64,000 nt of DNA. Source: Demequinaceae bacterium. Lineage in GTDB: Bacteria; Actinomycetota; Actinomycetes; Actinomycetales; Demequinaceae. The translations under genes were made by a program, and so were the position numbers. Position 1 is the stretch's first letter; every line of letters starts with the position of its first letter. Shown one piece after another: positions 8,661 to 16,798 of the stretch. Under the pieces are notes generated by a model that worked only from the letters and a program-made list of their open reading frames with translations, searched no databases and was not told the origin of the DNA. The stretch is from NCBI GenBank assembly GCA_016933155.1, contig JAFGBM010000005.1, positions 62,001 to 126,000 of the forward strand, in the 5' to 3' direction.

Positions 8661-9880
8661 GGTCGTTCAACCTCTCTCTCCAGGGTGTCGAGTTCCTTCG
8701 CAAGGACCATCATGTCGGGTTCGGTGGTCGGGGGTGGGCCGTACAGGAGCCTTTCGACGGCCGCAGCCTCCCGGTTGCTTGCCCGGGACACGGCCGCGAT
8801 CAATGCCGGGGGTTCTGCCGACCGGGGGACCCCGAGGCGTCGCCCCATTCTTTCTGCCGCGGCGGCCCGGAGGGCCGCCGAGGCCCGACCCGTCGATTTC
8901 GCACGCCGGTAGAGCCTTCCCCGACCTCTTGCGGACTCCGAGGCGTGGACGATGACGGGCAGGGGCTCACTCACGAGGGCGCCCATGCGTCTGCCTCTCC
9001 AGAAAGCGGCGACCAGGCCGGCGAGGCCGAGGGCGAAGAGGGCGTCTCCCGTGCCCGTGGGCAGATAGCCGGGCTGGGCCTCGATTTCCCGTGGAGGAGG
9101 CCCGCCGGGGTTTCCGGGGGCGCCAGGGACAACGAGGGTGGTGTCGTCGTCCAGGGCTCGGGAATACCAGACGAGGGTGCGATGCTTCCCCAGTGCTCGG
9201 AGGACGAGGGCGGCGTTGCCCTCCTTCGAGAGGTTCTCGTTCATGGCGATCACGGGATCGGTGATGAGGATGATGCGGCGCTCATACTGGTCGATGACCG
9301 CATAGGTTCCGTACCCGTTGGGGTCCTGAAAGCAGACGGTCGTCCCGCCGATCCGGTCGGATCCGATGCGGGGGCTGGAGGCCGTGGTGAATTCGGCGGC
9401 GATCGCATCCGGATCATCGCAGGCCGCGGAAAAGGCGTAGCCCTGATCCGTCCAGTAGGAGAGCCCATCGCCCAGGGCCTGAAGGAGATCCCGACTGATC
9501 CCGATGAACACCAGGTCCCCCGGGTGCTCCAGGACCGAGGCTATCTGGTCATCGGACAGCATGCTGGGGAGGGTGATGACGAAGGTGGTGGCGTCCGGGT
9601 CGGAGATCAAGGCACGGCTGAGGTATCCGATCTCGCGGATCCGGACCCCTTGGTCGCGGAGGATCTCCGCGACGGCCATGGATCCGTCCGGTTCCGGGTT
9701 CCACGTCGACAGGGCCTCGGACGATGAGGGGGTTGCTCTGGCGAGGGCGAGGGCGACGATCGCGACGAAGGCGAGGGCGACGACGATCCAGTACCTCAGG
9801 CGCCACAGACGGGACTTGAGAGCAGGCCCAGGCTCGGGGATGGTGTATCCCTCGACCCTGGCGATATCGGTCGCGGTCAT
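8657..9880 (-). CDS. DUF4350 domain membrane protein
   Basis: A 407-residue protein with one membrane helix near the N-terminus (WIVVALAFVAIVALALA, about residues 30–46), a long extracytoplasmic domain beginning with the NPEPDGSMAVAEILRDQGV stretch that marks DUF4350, a second helix at about residue 290 (TGDALFALGLAGLVAAFW), and an Arg-rich cytosolic C-terminus. It belongs to the MoxR–DUF58–DUF4350–DUF4129 set found together in many actinobacteria, with no known biochemical activity. It overlaps its neighbours by ATGA junctions at both ends (8657–8660 and 9877–9880), as expected of one transcript. Confidence 0.85.
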   Translation of the reverse strand: MTATDIARVEGYTIPEPGPALKSRLWRLRYWIVVALAFVAIVALALARATPSSSEALSTWNPEPDGSMAVAEILRDQGVRIREIGYLSRALISDPDATTFVITLPSMLSDDQIASVLEHPGDLVFIGISRDLLQALGDGLSYWTDQGYAFSAACDDPDAIAAEFTTASSPRIGSDRIGGTTVCFQDPNGYGTYAVIDQYERRIILITDPVIAMNENLSKEGNAALVLRALGKHRTLVWYSRALDDDTTLVVPGAPGNPGGPPPREIEAQPGYLPTGTGDALFALGLAGLVAAFWRGRRMGALVSEPLPVIVHASESARGRGRLYRRAKSTGRASAALRAAAAERMGRRLGVPRSAEPPALIAAVSRASNREAAAVERLLYGPPPTTEPDMMVLAKELDTLEREVERP

Positions 9881-10506
9881 GGCTTCGCCAGAGATAGCAG
9901 GGAGCGACTGGCGAGGGTGGAATCGAGGCGACGCAGGGAGCCGTCGTCCTCTCGGGTCGCCACGTCGTGCCCATACCGCACCCCGTCGAAGAGCTCGGCG
10001 GCCGAGGTCATCTTGTCGAGGACGTCGGGGAACCTCGTCCCCGTCTCCCGCGCGGCCTCGTCGGCCGTCACCCCCGGGCGGTCGCTGATGAGGTCCCGCT
10101 CCTCGAGGGAACGGATGATCGCGCGGTATCGCTCGAGGACGGCGAGGCTGAAGTCCCCCCGTTGGGCGGCGGCATTGGCGGCCTCCCGCATCTCAGACGA
10201 GGAGCGAGTGTCGTCCTCGAAGACCGAATGGGTTCGCCTGGCCCGGTAGGCCCTCCTGACCGGACCCACGGTCAGCCTCACCGCCAGGATTAGGAGGCCG
10301 ACGAGAACGGCGATGATGACGAGCGCGACGACCATGCTGCCGCCGAGATCGAGGCTGAACAGGTGGCCGAGCTGCTCCGTCACCCAATTCCACAGCCGTT
10401 CCAGCCACGAGGGCCCGTGCTCCTGGTATCGCGACTTGGACAACTCCTCGATCGCCCATTCCCGGGCCGTCTCGGCGTCGGGCTCGACGGGGATCTCCGT
10501 GAACAC
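9877..10506 (-). CDS. DUF4129 domain membrane protein
   Basis: A 209-residue protein: a short N-terminal part with Trp-rich helix (WLERLWNWVTEQLGHLF), one strong membrane helix (MVVALVIIAVLVGLLILAV, about residues 57–75), then a basic linker and a cytosolic helical DUF4129 region with the typical AAAQRGDFSLAVLERYRAIIRSLEERDLI and PGVTADEAARETG motifs. DUF4129 regions occur alone or fused to transglutaminase-like proteins in MoxR gene neighbourhoods. The start is the GTG at 10506, two bases after the stop of the upstream gene. Function unknown beyond membership of this envelope cluster. Confidence 0.85.
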   Translation of the reverse strand: MFTEIPVEPDAETAREWAIEELSKSRYQEHGPSWLERLWNWVTEQLGHLFSLDLGGSMVVALVIIAVLVGLLILAVRLTVGPVRRAYRARRTHSVFEDDTRSSSEMREAANAAAQRGDFSLAVLERYRAIIRSLEERDLISDRPGVTADEAARETGTRFPDVLDKMTSAAELFDGVRYGHDVATREDDGSLRRLDSTLASRSLLSLAKP

Positions 10507-10508
10507 CC

Positions 10509-11615
10509 CTACCGCCCGGCCGCAGCCTCAGCCGCACGGGCCAGGTCGACGTCGAATCCCTCGTTTCGGATCCTGAGGTCGACGTACATCAGGGTGAGAA
10601 GGGAGCCGAGGAACGAGTACTGGACGATCGTCGTGACCACGGTCGAGACGATCAGGAAGATGATCGTCACGATGGCGAGGGTCGCCAGGCTGGAGGTCTC
10701 CGCGACGGCCACGAGGCCTGCTTGCGCCACCCCGGTGATCGCGTTGGAAATGATCGAGAGGATGATGGAGATGACGATGAAATTGCCGATCAGGCGCCAG
10801 GCGCTCCCCTTCATCAGGGAACGCGCCCTCGAGAGTGAGGCGGTGGCGGGAATCCTCTCCAGGATGATCGCGGAGACGGCCACCCCCATGAACACGGACA
10901 AGTACAGCACTCCGGGAATGGCGGCGAGGATGAGGATGACCGAGAACGCGCCGGCCCCCACGGCGGCCAGTCCGGCGATGCCCAGGACCACCGCAACAGC
11001 CATCAAGGTGATCAAGAGATACAGCAGAAGGATCTGAGCGATGCGGGGACGGGTGATCGACCAGGCCTTGCCGAGGGTGATCCTCTCTCCGAGGATCGCC
11101 CGGGATACCCCGGGGACGACGAGCACCCTGGCCGCCGCGTCCGTCACGATGAAGACGAGGACCGCCACGACGATGGCCAGGATCGTCTCCGCACTCATCG
11201 GGCCGAGATCCGCATTGGGGTAGAACCGGAAGAAATCCGGCTGCTCCATGATGAAGAGGACGGTCGCCACGGATGCGGCGAGCATGCTGGCGATCACGCA
11301 CAGGAGCGGGCCCCCGAGGATGACCTGCCGGTTGAACGTGATGGCCTTCATGGGAAGGCTGAGGAAGTCGTTGAGGGTCAGGGGCCGGAGGGGCATGAAC
11401 CCGGGTTGCCATGAGCGATAGGTCGGCACGCCTTGTCCCACCCGGGGAAGTCCTGAAGTCGAGGTCCCTCCCGGAGGTGGAGGGTAGGAGCCGCCCGGAG
11501 AAGGAGGGTAGGCCGGGGTGGGTGGGGAGAACGGGGGAGGGCTCCCGACCGGGGCACCCGAAGGCGCCTCCCAACCGGGAATCGAGGTGTCGTCCGGTCC
11601 ATACCTCTCGGTCAT
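10509..11615 (-). CDS. Multi-pass membrane protein with Pro-rich N-terminus (GDPD membrane-domain-like)
   Basis: A 368-residue protein that starts with about 65 residues rich in Pro, Gly and Ser, then has six to seven membrane helices (including VILGGPLLCVIASMLAASVA, ILAIVVAVLVFIVTDAAA and IGNFIVISIILSIISNAI). The layout, with LTLNDFLSLPMKAITFNRQV before the first helix and YVDLRIRNEGFDVDLARA at the end, fits the actinobacterial membrane family related to the membrane domain of glycerophosphodiester phosphodiesterases; no catalytic domain is present. It is the first gene of the minus-strand operon that ends with DUF58; an AAAGGGGA sequence lies about 5 bases before the ATG. It diverges from mtrA over 59 bases. 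Confidence 0.75.
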   Translation of the reverse strand: MTERYGPDDTSIPGWEAPSGAPVGSPPPFSPPTPAYPPSPGGSYPPPPGGTSTSGLPRVGQGVPTYRSWQPGFMPLRPLTLNDFLSLPMKAITFNRQVILGGPLLCVIASMLAASVATVLFIMEQPDFFRFYPNADLGPMSAETILAIVVAVLVFIVTDAAARVLVVPGVSRAILGERITLGKAWSITRPRIAQILLLYLLITLMAVAVVLGIAGLAAVGAGAFSVILILAAIPGVLYLSVFMGVAVSAIILERIPATASLSRARSLMKGSAWRLIGNFIVISIILSIISNAITGVAQAGLVAVAETSSLATLAIVTIIFLIVSTVVTTIVQYSFLGSLLTLMYVDLRIRNEGFDVDLARAAEAAAGR

Positions 11616-11674
11616 GGGAATCCCCTTTCGGTCCGTGCCTATCCTGTCATGAACCGGCCCACCATAATGGGGGG

Positions 11675-12358
11675 ATGAGTGGACGAATCCTGGTAGTCGA
11701 CGACGATACGGCCCTGGCGGAGATGATCGGCATCGTCCTCCGTTCGGATGGTTTCGAGCCCATCTTCTGCGATCACGGGGACCGGGCCGTCGAAGCCTTT
11801 CGCACGGAGAACCCCGACGTCATCCTTCTGGACCTCATGCTTCCGGGGAAGAGCGGGGTCGATGTGTGCCGGGAGATCCGGGCCGAATCCGGGGTTCCGA
11901 TCATCATGTTGACCGCGAAGTCGGACACGGTCGACGTGGTCCTCGGCCTCGAATCCGGGGCCGATGACTACGTTTCCAAGCCCTTCAAGCCCCGTGAACT
12001 CATCGCGAGGGTGCGGGCCAGGCTGCGACGGGCCGGGAACCCTCCCCCCGCGGTCATCCACATCGCCGACCTCGAGATCGACGTCGCGGGTCACCGTGTG
12101 ACCCGGGGCGGGGAGGCCATCCCCCTGACCCCCTTGGAATTCGATGTGCTGGTCGCTCTGGCCAGGACCCCGGGCCAGGTATTCACGAGGGAGGTTCTCC
12201 TAGAGGACGTATGGGGGTATCGGCACGCCGCCGACACCCGCTTGGTGAACGTTCACATCCAGAGGCTTCGATCGAAGATCGAAGCGGATCCGGAGAATCC
12301 CGAGATCGTCCTGACCGTGAGGGGTGTCGGGTACAAGGCGGGCGGCGCCGGAGCGTGA
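11675..12358 (+). CDS. mtrA: Two-component response regulator MtrA
   Basis: OmpR/PhoB-type transcription factor of 227 residues. The receiver domain (residues 3–115) has the acidic pocket VVDDD, the phospho-acceptor Asp53 in LLDLMLPG, Thr80 and Lys102 in the conserved YVSKPFKP. The C-terminal winged helix (about 130–225) ends in RGVGYKAG. In actinobacteria MtrA controls cell-wall hydrolases, division and osmotic responses, and its order mtrA–mtrB–lpqB is conserved; here the same order is intact. The ATG at 11675 gives the usual MSGRILVVDDD start; the open frame upstream is not conserved-looking. There are 28 bases before mtrB. Confidence 0.95.
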   Translation: MSGRILVVDDDTALAEMIGIVLRSDGFEPIFCDHGDRAVEAFRTENPDVILLDLMLPGKSGVDVCREIRAESGVPIIMLTAKSDTVDVVLGLESGADDYVSKPFKPRELIARVRARLRRAGNPPPAVIHIADLEIDVAGHRVTRGGEAIPLTPLEFDVLVALARTPGQVFTREVLLEDVWGYRHAADTRLVNVHIQRLRSKIEADPENPEIVLTVRGVGYKAGGAGA

Positions 12359-12386
12359 GTCGGGGAGGCGTCAGGCGGGAAACTCC

Positions 12387-14024
12387 ATGAGGTCGCGTCA
12401 GCGGCGGGTCGTGGGCACGGTGTTCTCACCCCTCCGCAGGGGGGTCGACCGGTGGCGGAGTTCGATGATGCTCCGGGTCGTCACCTCCTCGATCGTCATC
12501 GGGTTCGTGTCGGTCGCGATCCTCGGGGCATACGTGAGCACCCAGATACGGGACGGCCTCGTCGACACCAAACTCGAACGCATCCTCGCGGAGAGTTCCC
12601 GGGATGTGGCGAGCGCCCAGGCTCAGGTGTATTCATCTACCGCCGTCACTCAGGGGGAGCTTGAGCAGTTCGAATACAAGCTCGTCACGGACATGCGGCA
12701 ACTCGGAGGGGAGGACCGGGAGGTTCTGCTTCTCCAGCGGGAGGGCAACCAGGGCGGGGTCGTCCTTCCCGAGCTGGCGTCGGACCTCGAGTTGCTTGCC
12801 ACCGTCACCCCGGAGATGAGGCGAGGCCTCTCGGAGGGGGCGCAGCAGTCGTGGCAGCATGTGGCGTTTCCCGAGACGGGGGAGCCGGGTGTGGTCGTCG
12901 GGGCGCCCCTTGACGTGCCGGTTGCCGGCGACTTCGAACTGTATTTCGTCTACAGCCTGGGGGACGAGCAGCGCACGCTCGGGGTCATCCAGCGGATCCT
13001 CGGGCTCGGGGGCCTCGCCCTCGTGGCCCTCGTCGTCTTCATGACGTGGTCCGTGACCCTCCAGGCGGTCCGTCCCGTCCGGCAGGCGGCCCGGGTGGCG
13101 GCTCGGCTTGCCGAGGGGCATCTGGACGCCCGCATGGGGGTGAGGGGTCGGGACGAGATGGCGACCCTTGCGAGCACCTTCAACGACATGGCCGAGAGCC
13201 TTCAGCGGCAGATCACCAAGATGGAGGAACTCTCCCGCGTCCAGCGGAGGTTCGTCTCGGACGTCTCCCACGAACTTCGGACCCCCCTGACGACCATCAG
13301 GATGGCCTCGGAGGTCCTTCACGAGGCCCGCTTTGCTTTCACCCCAGAGGCTGCCCGGTCGGCCGAACTCCTGTCGACCCAACTTGACAGGTTCGAGGTC
13401 CTGCTGGCCGATCTCTTGGAGATCAGCCGGATCGATGCGGGGGTGTCGCAACTGGACTTCGAGGAGACGGACCTCCTGGGGGTCGTTCGCGATGAGGCGG
13501 AGACGGTGGCGCCCGTCGCCAAACAGGGTGGCGTGGCCCTCCGGCTCTGGGCGGCGGAGGGAAGCCATGTCGCGTCGATGGACCGGACGAGGGTCGGACG
13601 CATCGTTCGGAACCTCCTGTCGAACGCCGTCGAGTATGCCCAGGCGCGGCCGGTCGACATCCTGGTCGGATCCAATAGGAGGGGCGTCGCCGTCGTCGTT
13701 CGCGACTATGGTCTCGGGATGACCGCCCAACAGGCGGAGCGGGTTTTCGACAGGTTCTGGAGGGCGGATTCCTCGAGGAGGAGGACCATGGGCGGTACGG
13801 GGCTGGGGCTCGCGATCGCCCGCGAGGACGCCCACCTGCACGGGGGGCGACTCGAGGCCTGGGGTTCGCCACGCATGGGGGCGAGTTTCCGATTGACCCT
13901 TCCTCGTTCGTCGGAGGGGCTCGGGACCAGGCCCGTCCTGCCGCTCGTGCCGCACGAGGAGGACTTCCCCGCCCACGGGGTGCGGGTACCGCTCTCCAAG
14001 GGTTCGTCGAGGAGGAAGCGATGA
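12387..14024 (+). CDS. mtrB: Sensor histidine kinase MtrB
   Basis: Membrane histidine kinase of 545 residues, partner of MtrA. It has a first membrane helix near residues 30–52, an extracytoplasmic sensor region, a second helix near 205–228, a HAMP linker, the dimerisation and phosphotransfer helix with SDVSHELRTPLTTI (phospho-acceptor His295), and an ATPase domain with the N box NLLSNAVEYA, G1 DYGLGM, the FWRADSS F box and G2 GGTGLGLAI. The start ATG at 12387 lies behind a weak AGGCGGGA site; the open frame begins earlier but overlaps mtrA. The stop overlaps the ATG of lpqB by four bases, so the accessory lipoprotein is coupled to the kinase. Confidence 0.95.
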   Translation: MRSRQRRVVGTVFSPLRRGVDRWRSSMMLRVVTSSIVIGFVSVAILGAYVSTQIRDGLVDTKLERILAESSRDVASAQAQVYSSTAVTQGELEQFEYKLVTDMRQLGGEDREVLLLQREGNQGGVVLPELASDLELLATVTPEMRRGLSEGAQQSWQHVAFPETGEPGVVVGAPLDVPVAGDFELYFVYSLGDEQRTLGVIQRILGLGGLALVALVVFMTWSVTLQAVRPVRQAARVAARLAEGHLDARMGVRGRDEMATLASTFNDMAESLQRQITKMEELSRVQRRFVSDVSHELRTPLTTIRMASEVLHEARFAFTPEAARSAELLSTQLDRFEVLLADLLEISRIDAGVSQLDFEETDLLGVVRDEAETVAPVAKQGGVALRLWAAEGSHVASMDRTRVGRIVRNLLSNAVEYAQARPVDILVGSNRRGVAVVVRDYGLGMTAQQAERVFDRFWRADSSRRRTMGGTGLGLAIAREDAHLHGGRLEAWGSPRMGASFRLTLPRSSEGLGTRPVLPLVPHEEDFPAHGVRVPLSKGSSRRKR

Positions 14025-15745
14025 AGACGGGTCGGATGTCCAGCGTGGCGGTAGTCGTCCTGGCTGTGGGGGCGACGCTCTCGGGCTGCGCCTCGATTCC
14101 GACCACGGGACCCGTGCAGGCGGGCAACGGTGACCTCCCCTTCGATGAGGACCTCTATCCGATTCCCCCTCAGATCGCGCAGGACGATCCGGTTCGGCTG
14201 GTCACCGGATTCGTGACGGCCTCTGCCGCCGGGGTTGCCGGGGACTTCTCGGACGAGCGGGGGTACCTCTACGGCGACGTGGCTGCTGAATGGGACCCCT
14301 CCGCGCAGGTCACGATCTACGGGACGGGGGATCTCGATGCGGTCTTCGACCCGGAGAAGCAGACCGTGTCCGTCTCCTTTCCCCTGGCCGCCACCGTCGA
14401 TGTCGAGGGCCGGATGACGGAATACGAGGAGGGGACCAGCACCACCGTGACCTTCGGCGTGACGGAGCCGATTTCGGGACGGTGGAGAATCTCGAGCCTG
14501 GATGACGGCATCGTGATCTCACAAGCGAGTTTCGACTTGGTCTTCCGACCGGTCGCCCTCGCGTTCGGCTCCCGTGATGGCGACGTCGTCGTGCCGGAAC
14601 TCCGCTGGTTGCCGAGGAGGAACATCGCGACCCACGCCACCCTTGCCCTGATCGGCGGTCCCTCCGCGTGGCTAGAGGACGCCGTGGTCACGGGTCTCAG
14701 TCCCACGGCGGAACTCGTCGTCCAGGCGGTTCCGATCGACGAGGGTCAGGCGGATATCGCGTTGACGGAGGGGAGCACGGGAAGCCTGGCCGAGCGGTCG
14801 CTCGCGCTCGAGCAGATCCTGCACACCCTTCTGCCGCTTCCCGATGTGGCGGGCGTGAACGTCACCGTCGGGGCCCTACCCATCGGGGGGGACGGAAGCG
14901 TGAGCCTGGAGGCCCCCCCGGTTCCGTCCTCGCGGGCCGCGGTCGTCACCGAGGGTCGCCTCGGGGTGTGGGACGGGGAGGGGCTGTCCGTCGTGGACGG
15001 CGGGGGAAGGTTTCCGGCGGACGCACGGGACGTCGCCCTCGCCTACGACGGGGTGACGGTCGCCTGTGTCATCGGTGAGGGGACCTTGGCCACCGCCGCC
15101 TTGCCTTCCGACCTGGTCGCCGTGGAGGACGCGGCCCCCGCGACGGCGGTCCTCGATCTCACCGAGGTTTTCGAGGGCGAGAAGCTCGTTGCCCCGAGTT
15201 TCGACCGGGAAGGGTGGTTGTGGACGGCCGAGGCCGAGGGCGCGGGTCTGCTGCATGTCATCGGTCCGACCGGGGAAGAGGTCGATATCCGGATCCCGGG
15301 GATGGAAGGTCGGAACATCGGCGGCATAGCCGTGTCCCATGACGGTGTCCGCATCGCGATCCTGTCGCAGGAGGGTGGGAGGTGGCGGCTGGGGGTCGTG
15401 GCGCTCATCAGGGCGGAGGACGGCACGCCCCTTTCGGTCGGTCCGTCCCTTGACGTCGGCGTGGGGATGGGGCCGTCCGGGCATCTGTCCTGGATCGACG
15501 AGGGCACGATCGCCGTGCTCGGGTCTGCCTCGGCCGGTGAAGCCGGGGAGATCCGTCTCGTCACAGTCGGGGGCCGGACCGAGGTGATCGCCTCCCCGCC
15601 GGATGCCGTGGGGATGGCCGCCAGAAACGGGATCGGCTCGATTGCGGTCGTCACCGAGGACGGGTCGCTCTACGTGCGCGTGAGCACCCAGTGGTCCCGG
15701 GTGGACATCGGGGCGTCCGTCGAGTTCTTGGCCTTCAGCGGCTGA
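14021..15745 (+). CDS. lpqB: Lipoprotein LpqB, MtrAB accessory protein
   Basis: Lipoprotein of 574 residues. The signal peptide ends in a lipobox TLSGC with the modified Cys at residue 23. A spore-germination (GerMN-like) domain follows (about residues 170–295, HATLALIGGPSAWLEDAVVTG), then the LpqB C-terminal propeller-like region. In mycobacteria LpqB sits outside the membrane, interacts with MtrB and modulates its phosphorelay. Conserved position after mtrB and the ATGA overlap support the name. No sign of truncation. Confidence 0.93.
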   Translation: MKTGRMSSVAVVVLAVGATLSGCASIPTTGPVQAGNGDLPFDEDLYPIPPQIAQDDPVRLVTGFVTASAAGVAGDFSDERGYLYGDVAAEWDPSAQVTIYGTGDLDAVFDPEKQTVSVSFPLAATVDVEGRMTEYEEGTSTTVTFGVTEPISGRWRISSLDDGIVISQASFDLVFRPVALAFGSRDGDVVVPELRWLPRRNIATHATLALIGGPSAWLEDAVVTGLSPTAELVVQAVPIDEGQADIALTEGSTGSLAERSLALEQILHTLLPLPDVAGVNVTVGALPIGGDGSVSLEAPPVPSSRAAVVTEGRLGVWDGEGLSVVDGGGRFPADARDVALAYDGVTVACVIGEGTLATAALPSDLVAVEDAAPATAVLDLTEVFEGEKLVAPSFDREGWLWTAEAEGAGLLHVIGPTGEEVDIRIPGMEGRNIGGIAVSHDGVRIAILSQEGGRWRLGVVALIRAEDGTPLSVGPSLDVGVGMGPSGHLSWIDEGTIAVLGSASAGEAGEIRLVTVGGRTEVIASPPDAVGMAARNGIGSIAVVTEDGSLYVRVSTQWSRVDIGASVEFLAFSG

Positions 15746-15830
15746 TGTCCCCAGGCGGATGGGCGGACCTGGCGGTTCACCTGTGTGGCGGGTCACGGCC
15801 CCGGCCGGGAGGCCGGACGATCCTGGTGTC

Positions 15831-16556
15831 GTGAGGTGGGGCGTGGACGTCGTCGAAGGCCTGAGGGCGCTGGCCAGGACGGTCGTCCCCATCGCCTGCC
15901 CGGGCTGTGGCCTTGAGGACCTCAGGTGGTGTGAGGAGTGCGCGGCGTCGTGGTGGGAGGCGCCCTTTCGTTCGGAGTCCGGGGCTCCCCGCCTCGACAT
16001 CGAGGGGAGGGCGACGTTGCCCGTGTGGTCGGTCGCGCCCCTTCTCGGCTCGTCCCACCTCATGGTCTCGGCATGGAAGGACGGAGGGAGGCGGGACTTG
16101 GATCCTTTCTTCTCCGATGCGATTCGGAGGGCGGCACGGGAACTGGCCCCTGCCCTCTCAGCCGGTGATGTGATCGTGCCCGTCCCCCCTCACCGGCGAT
16201 CGGTCCGGTCGAGGGGTCTCGACCTCACCGCCATGTTGGCCCTGGCGGCAGCGGAGGGCTTCGCCGCCGCTGGGAGGTCGATCCCCGTGGAGCGCCTTCT
16301 CGTCAACCGGGGGTACGAGTCCCGGGCCCTCGGCGACAGGGAGCGCTGGCTCAATGCCGGCCGGGGGATCCGGGCGAGGGAGGGGTCCTCGAGGGCCATG
16401 GCGGCCGTTCTCGTGGATGACGTCGTCACGACGGGGGCGAGCCTGGCCCGGGCATCGGAGGTTCTGGAGGCGCGGGGTATCACTGTGGTCGGGGCGTTGA
16501 CGCTCGCGGCCACTCCGTCGACCGGGACCTCTGTCCTACAGGTTAGGCACACCTAA
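15831..16556 (+). CDS. ComF family phosphoribosyltransferase-like protein
   Basis: A protein of 241 residues with an N-terminal zinc finger (IACPGCG…WCEECAASW) and a C-terminal phosphoribosyltransferase-type domain whose PRPP-binding signature is AAVLVDDVVTTGAS. ComF proteins are linked to DNA uptake in competent bacteria; in actinobacteria the gene is conserved between lpqB and hpf without a known competence role. I chose the GTG at 15831 because it places the CxxC pair close to the N-terminus as in the family; GTG 15843 and the upstream ATG at 15759 are alternatives. Its last codons and stop overlap an iron-regulator-like box for the feo genes. Confidence 0.85.
   Translation: MRWGVDVVEGLRALARTVVPIACPGCGLEDLRWCEECAASWWEAPFRSESGAPRLDIEGRATLPVWSVAPLLGSSHLMVSAWKDGGRRDLDPFFSDAIRRAARELAPALSAGDVIVPVPPHRRSVRSRGLDLTAMLALAAAEGFAAAGRSIPVERLLVNRGYESRALGDRERWLNAGRGIRAREGSSRAMAAVLVDDVVTTGASLARASEVLEARGITVVGALTLAATPSTGTSVLQVRHT
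16538..16556. promoter_or_regulatory. DtxR/IdeR/DmdR-type iron box upstream of feoA
   Basis: The 19 bases here contain GGTTAGGCACACCTAA, a near-perfect copy of the actinobacterial iron box (consensus half sites TTAGG and CCTAA around GTTAGGCTCACC). It lies 18–36 bases before the GTG of feoA, where a bound repressor would block transcription. The box shares its last three bases with the stop codon of comF. Known for the family: DtxR, IdeR and DmdR1 bind such boxes with Fe(II) and repress iron uptake. Confidence 0.85.
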
Positions 16557-16573
16557 GTTCTACCGTTGAGGGT

Positions 16574-16798
16574 GTGCTCCTCATCGACTTGACCCCAGGG
16601 GTCGACGCCCGCGTCACCGGTGTGCGCGCCTCCGGCGGCGATTCGCTCCGCCTGACGGAGATAGGCCTTCGGCCGGGCGAGAAGGTGAGGGTCGTCCAGC
16701 GGGCGGGCCTGGGGGGAAGGCTCATCGCCCTGGGGTGCGGGCGGATCGCCGTCGATGCCGGGACGGCTCGGCGCATCGAGGTTGAGGAGATCCCGTGA
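16574..16798 (+). CDS. feoA: FeoA family ferrous iron transport protein
   Basis: A 74-residue SH3-like FeoA protein, cytosolic, needed for activity of the FeoB ferrous iron transporter. The segments MLLIDLTPGVDARVTGV, LRLTEIGLRPGEKVRVV and LIALGCGRIAVDAGTARRIEV match the FeoA pattern of a small beta-barrel. It starts at a GTG and its TGA stop overlaps the GTG start of feoB. It is the first gene downstream of the iron box, which implies repression when iron is plentiful. Confidence 0.9.
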   Translation: MLLIDLTPGVDARVTGVRASGGDSLRLTEIGLRPGEKVRVVQRAGLGGRLIALGCGRIAVDAGTARRIEVEEIP

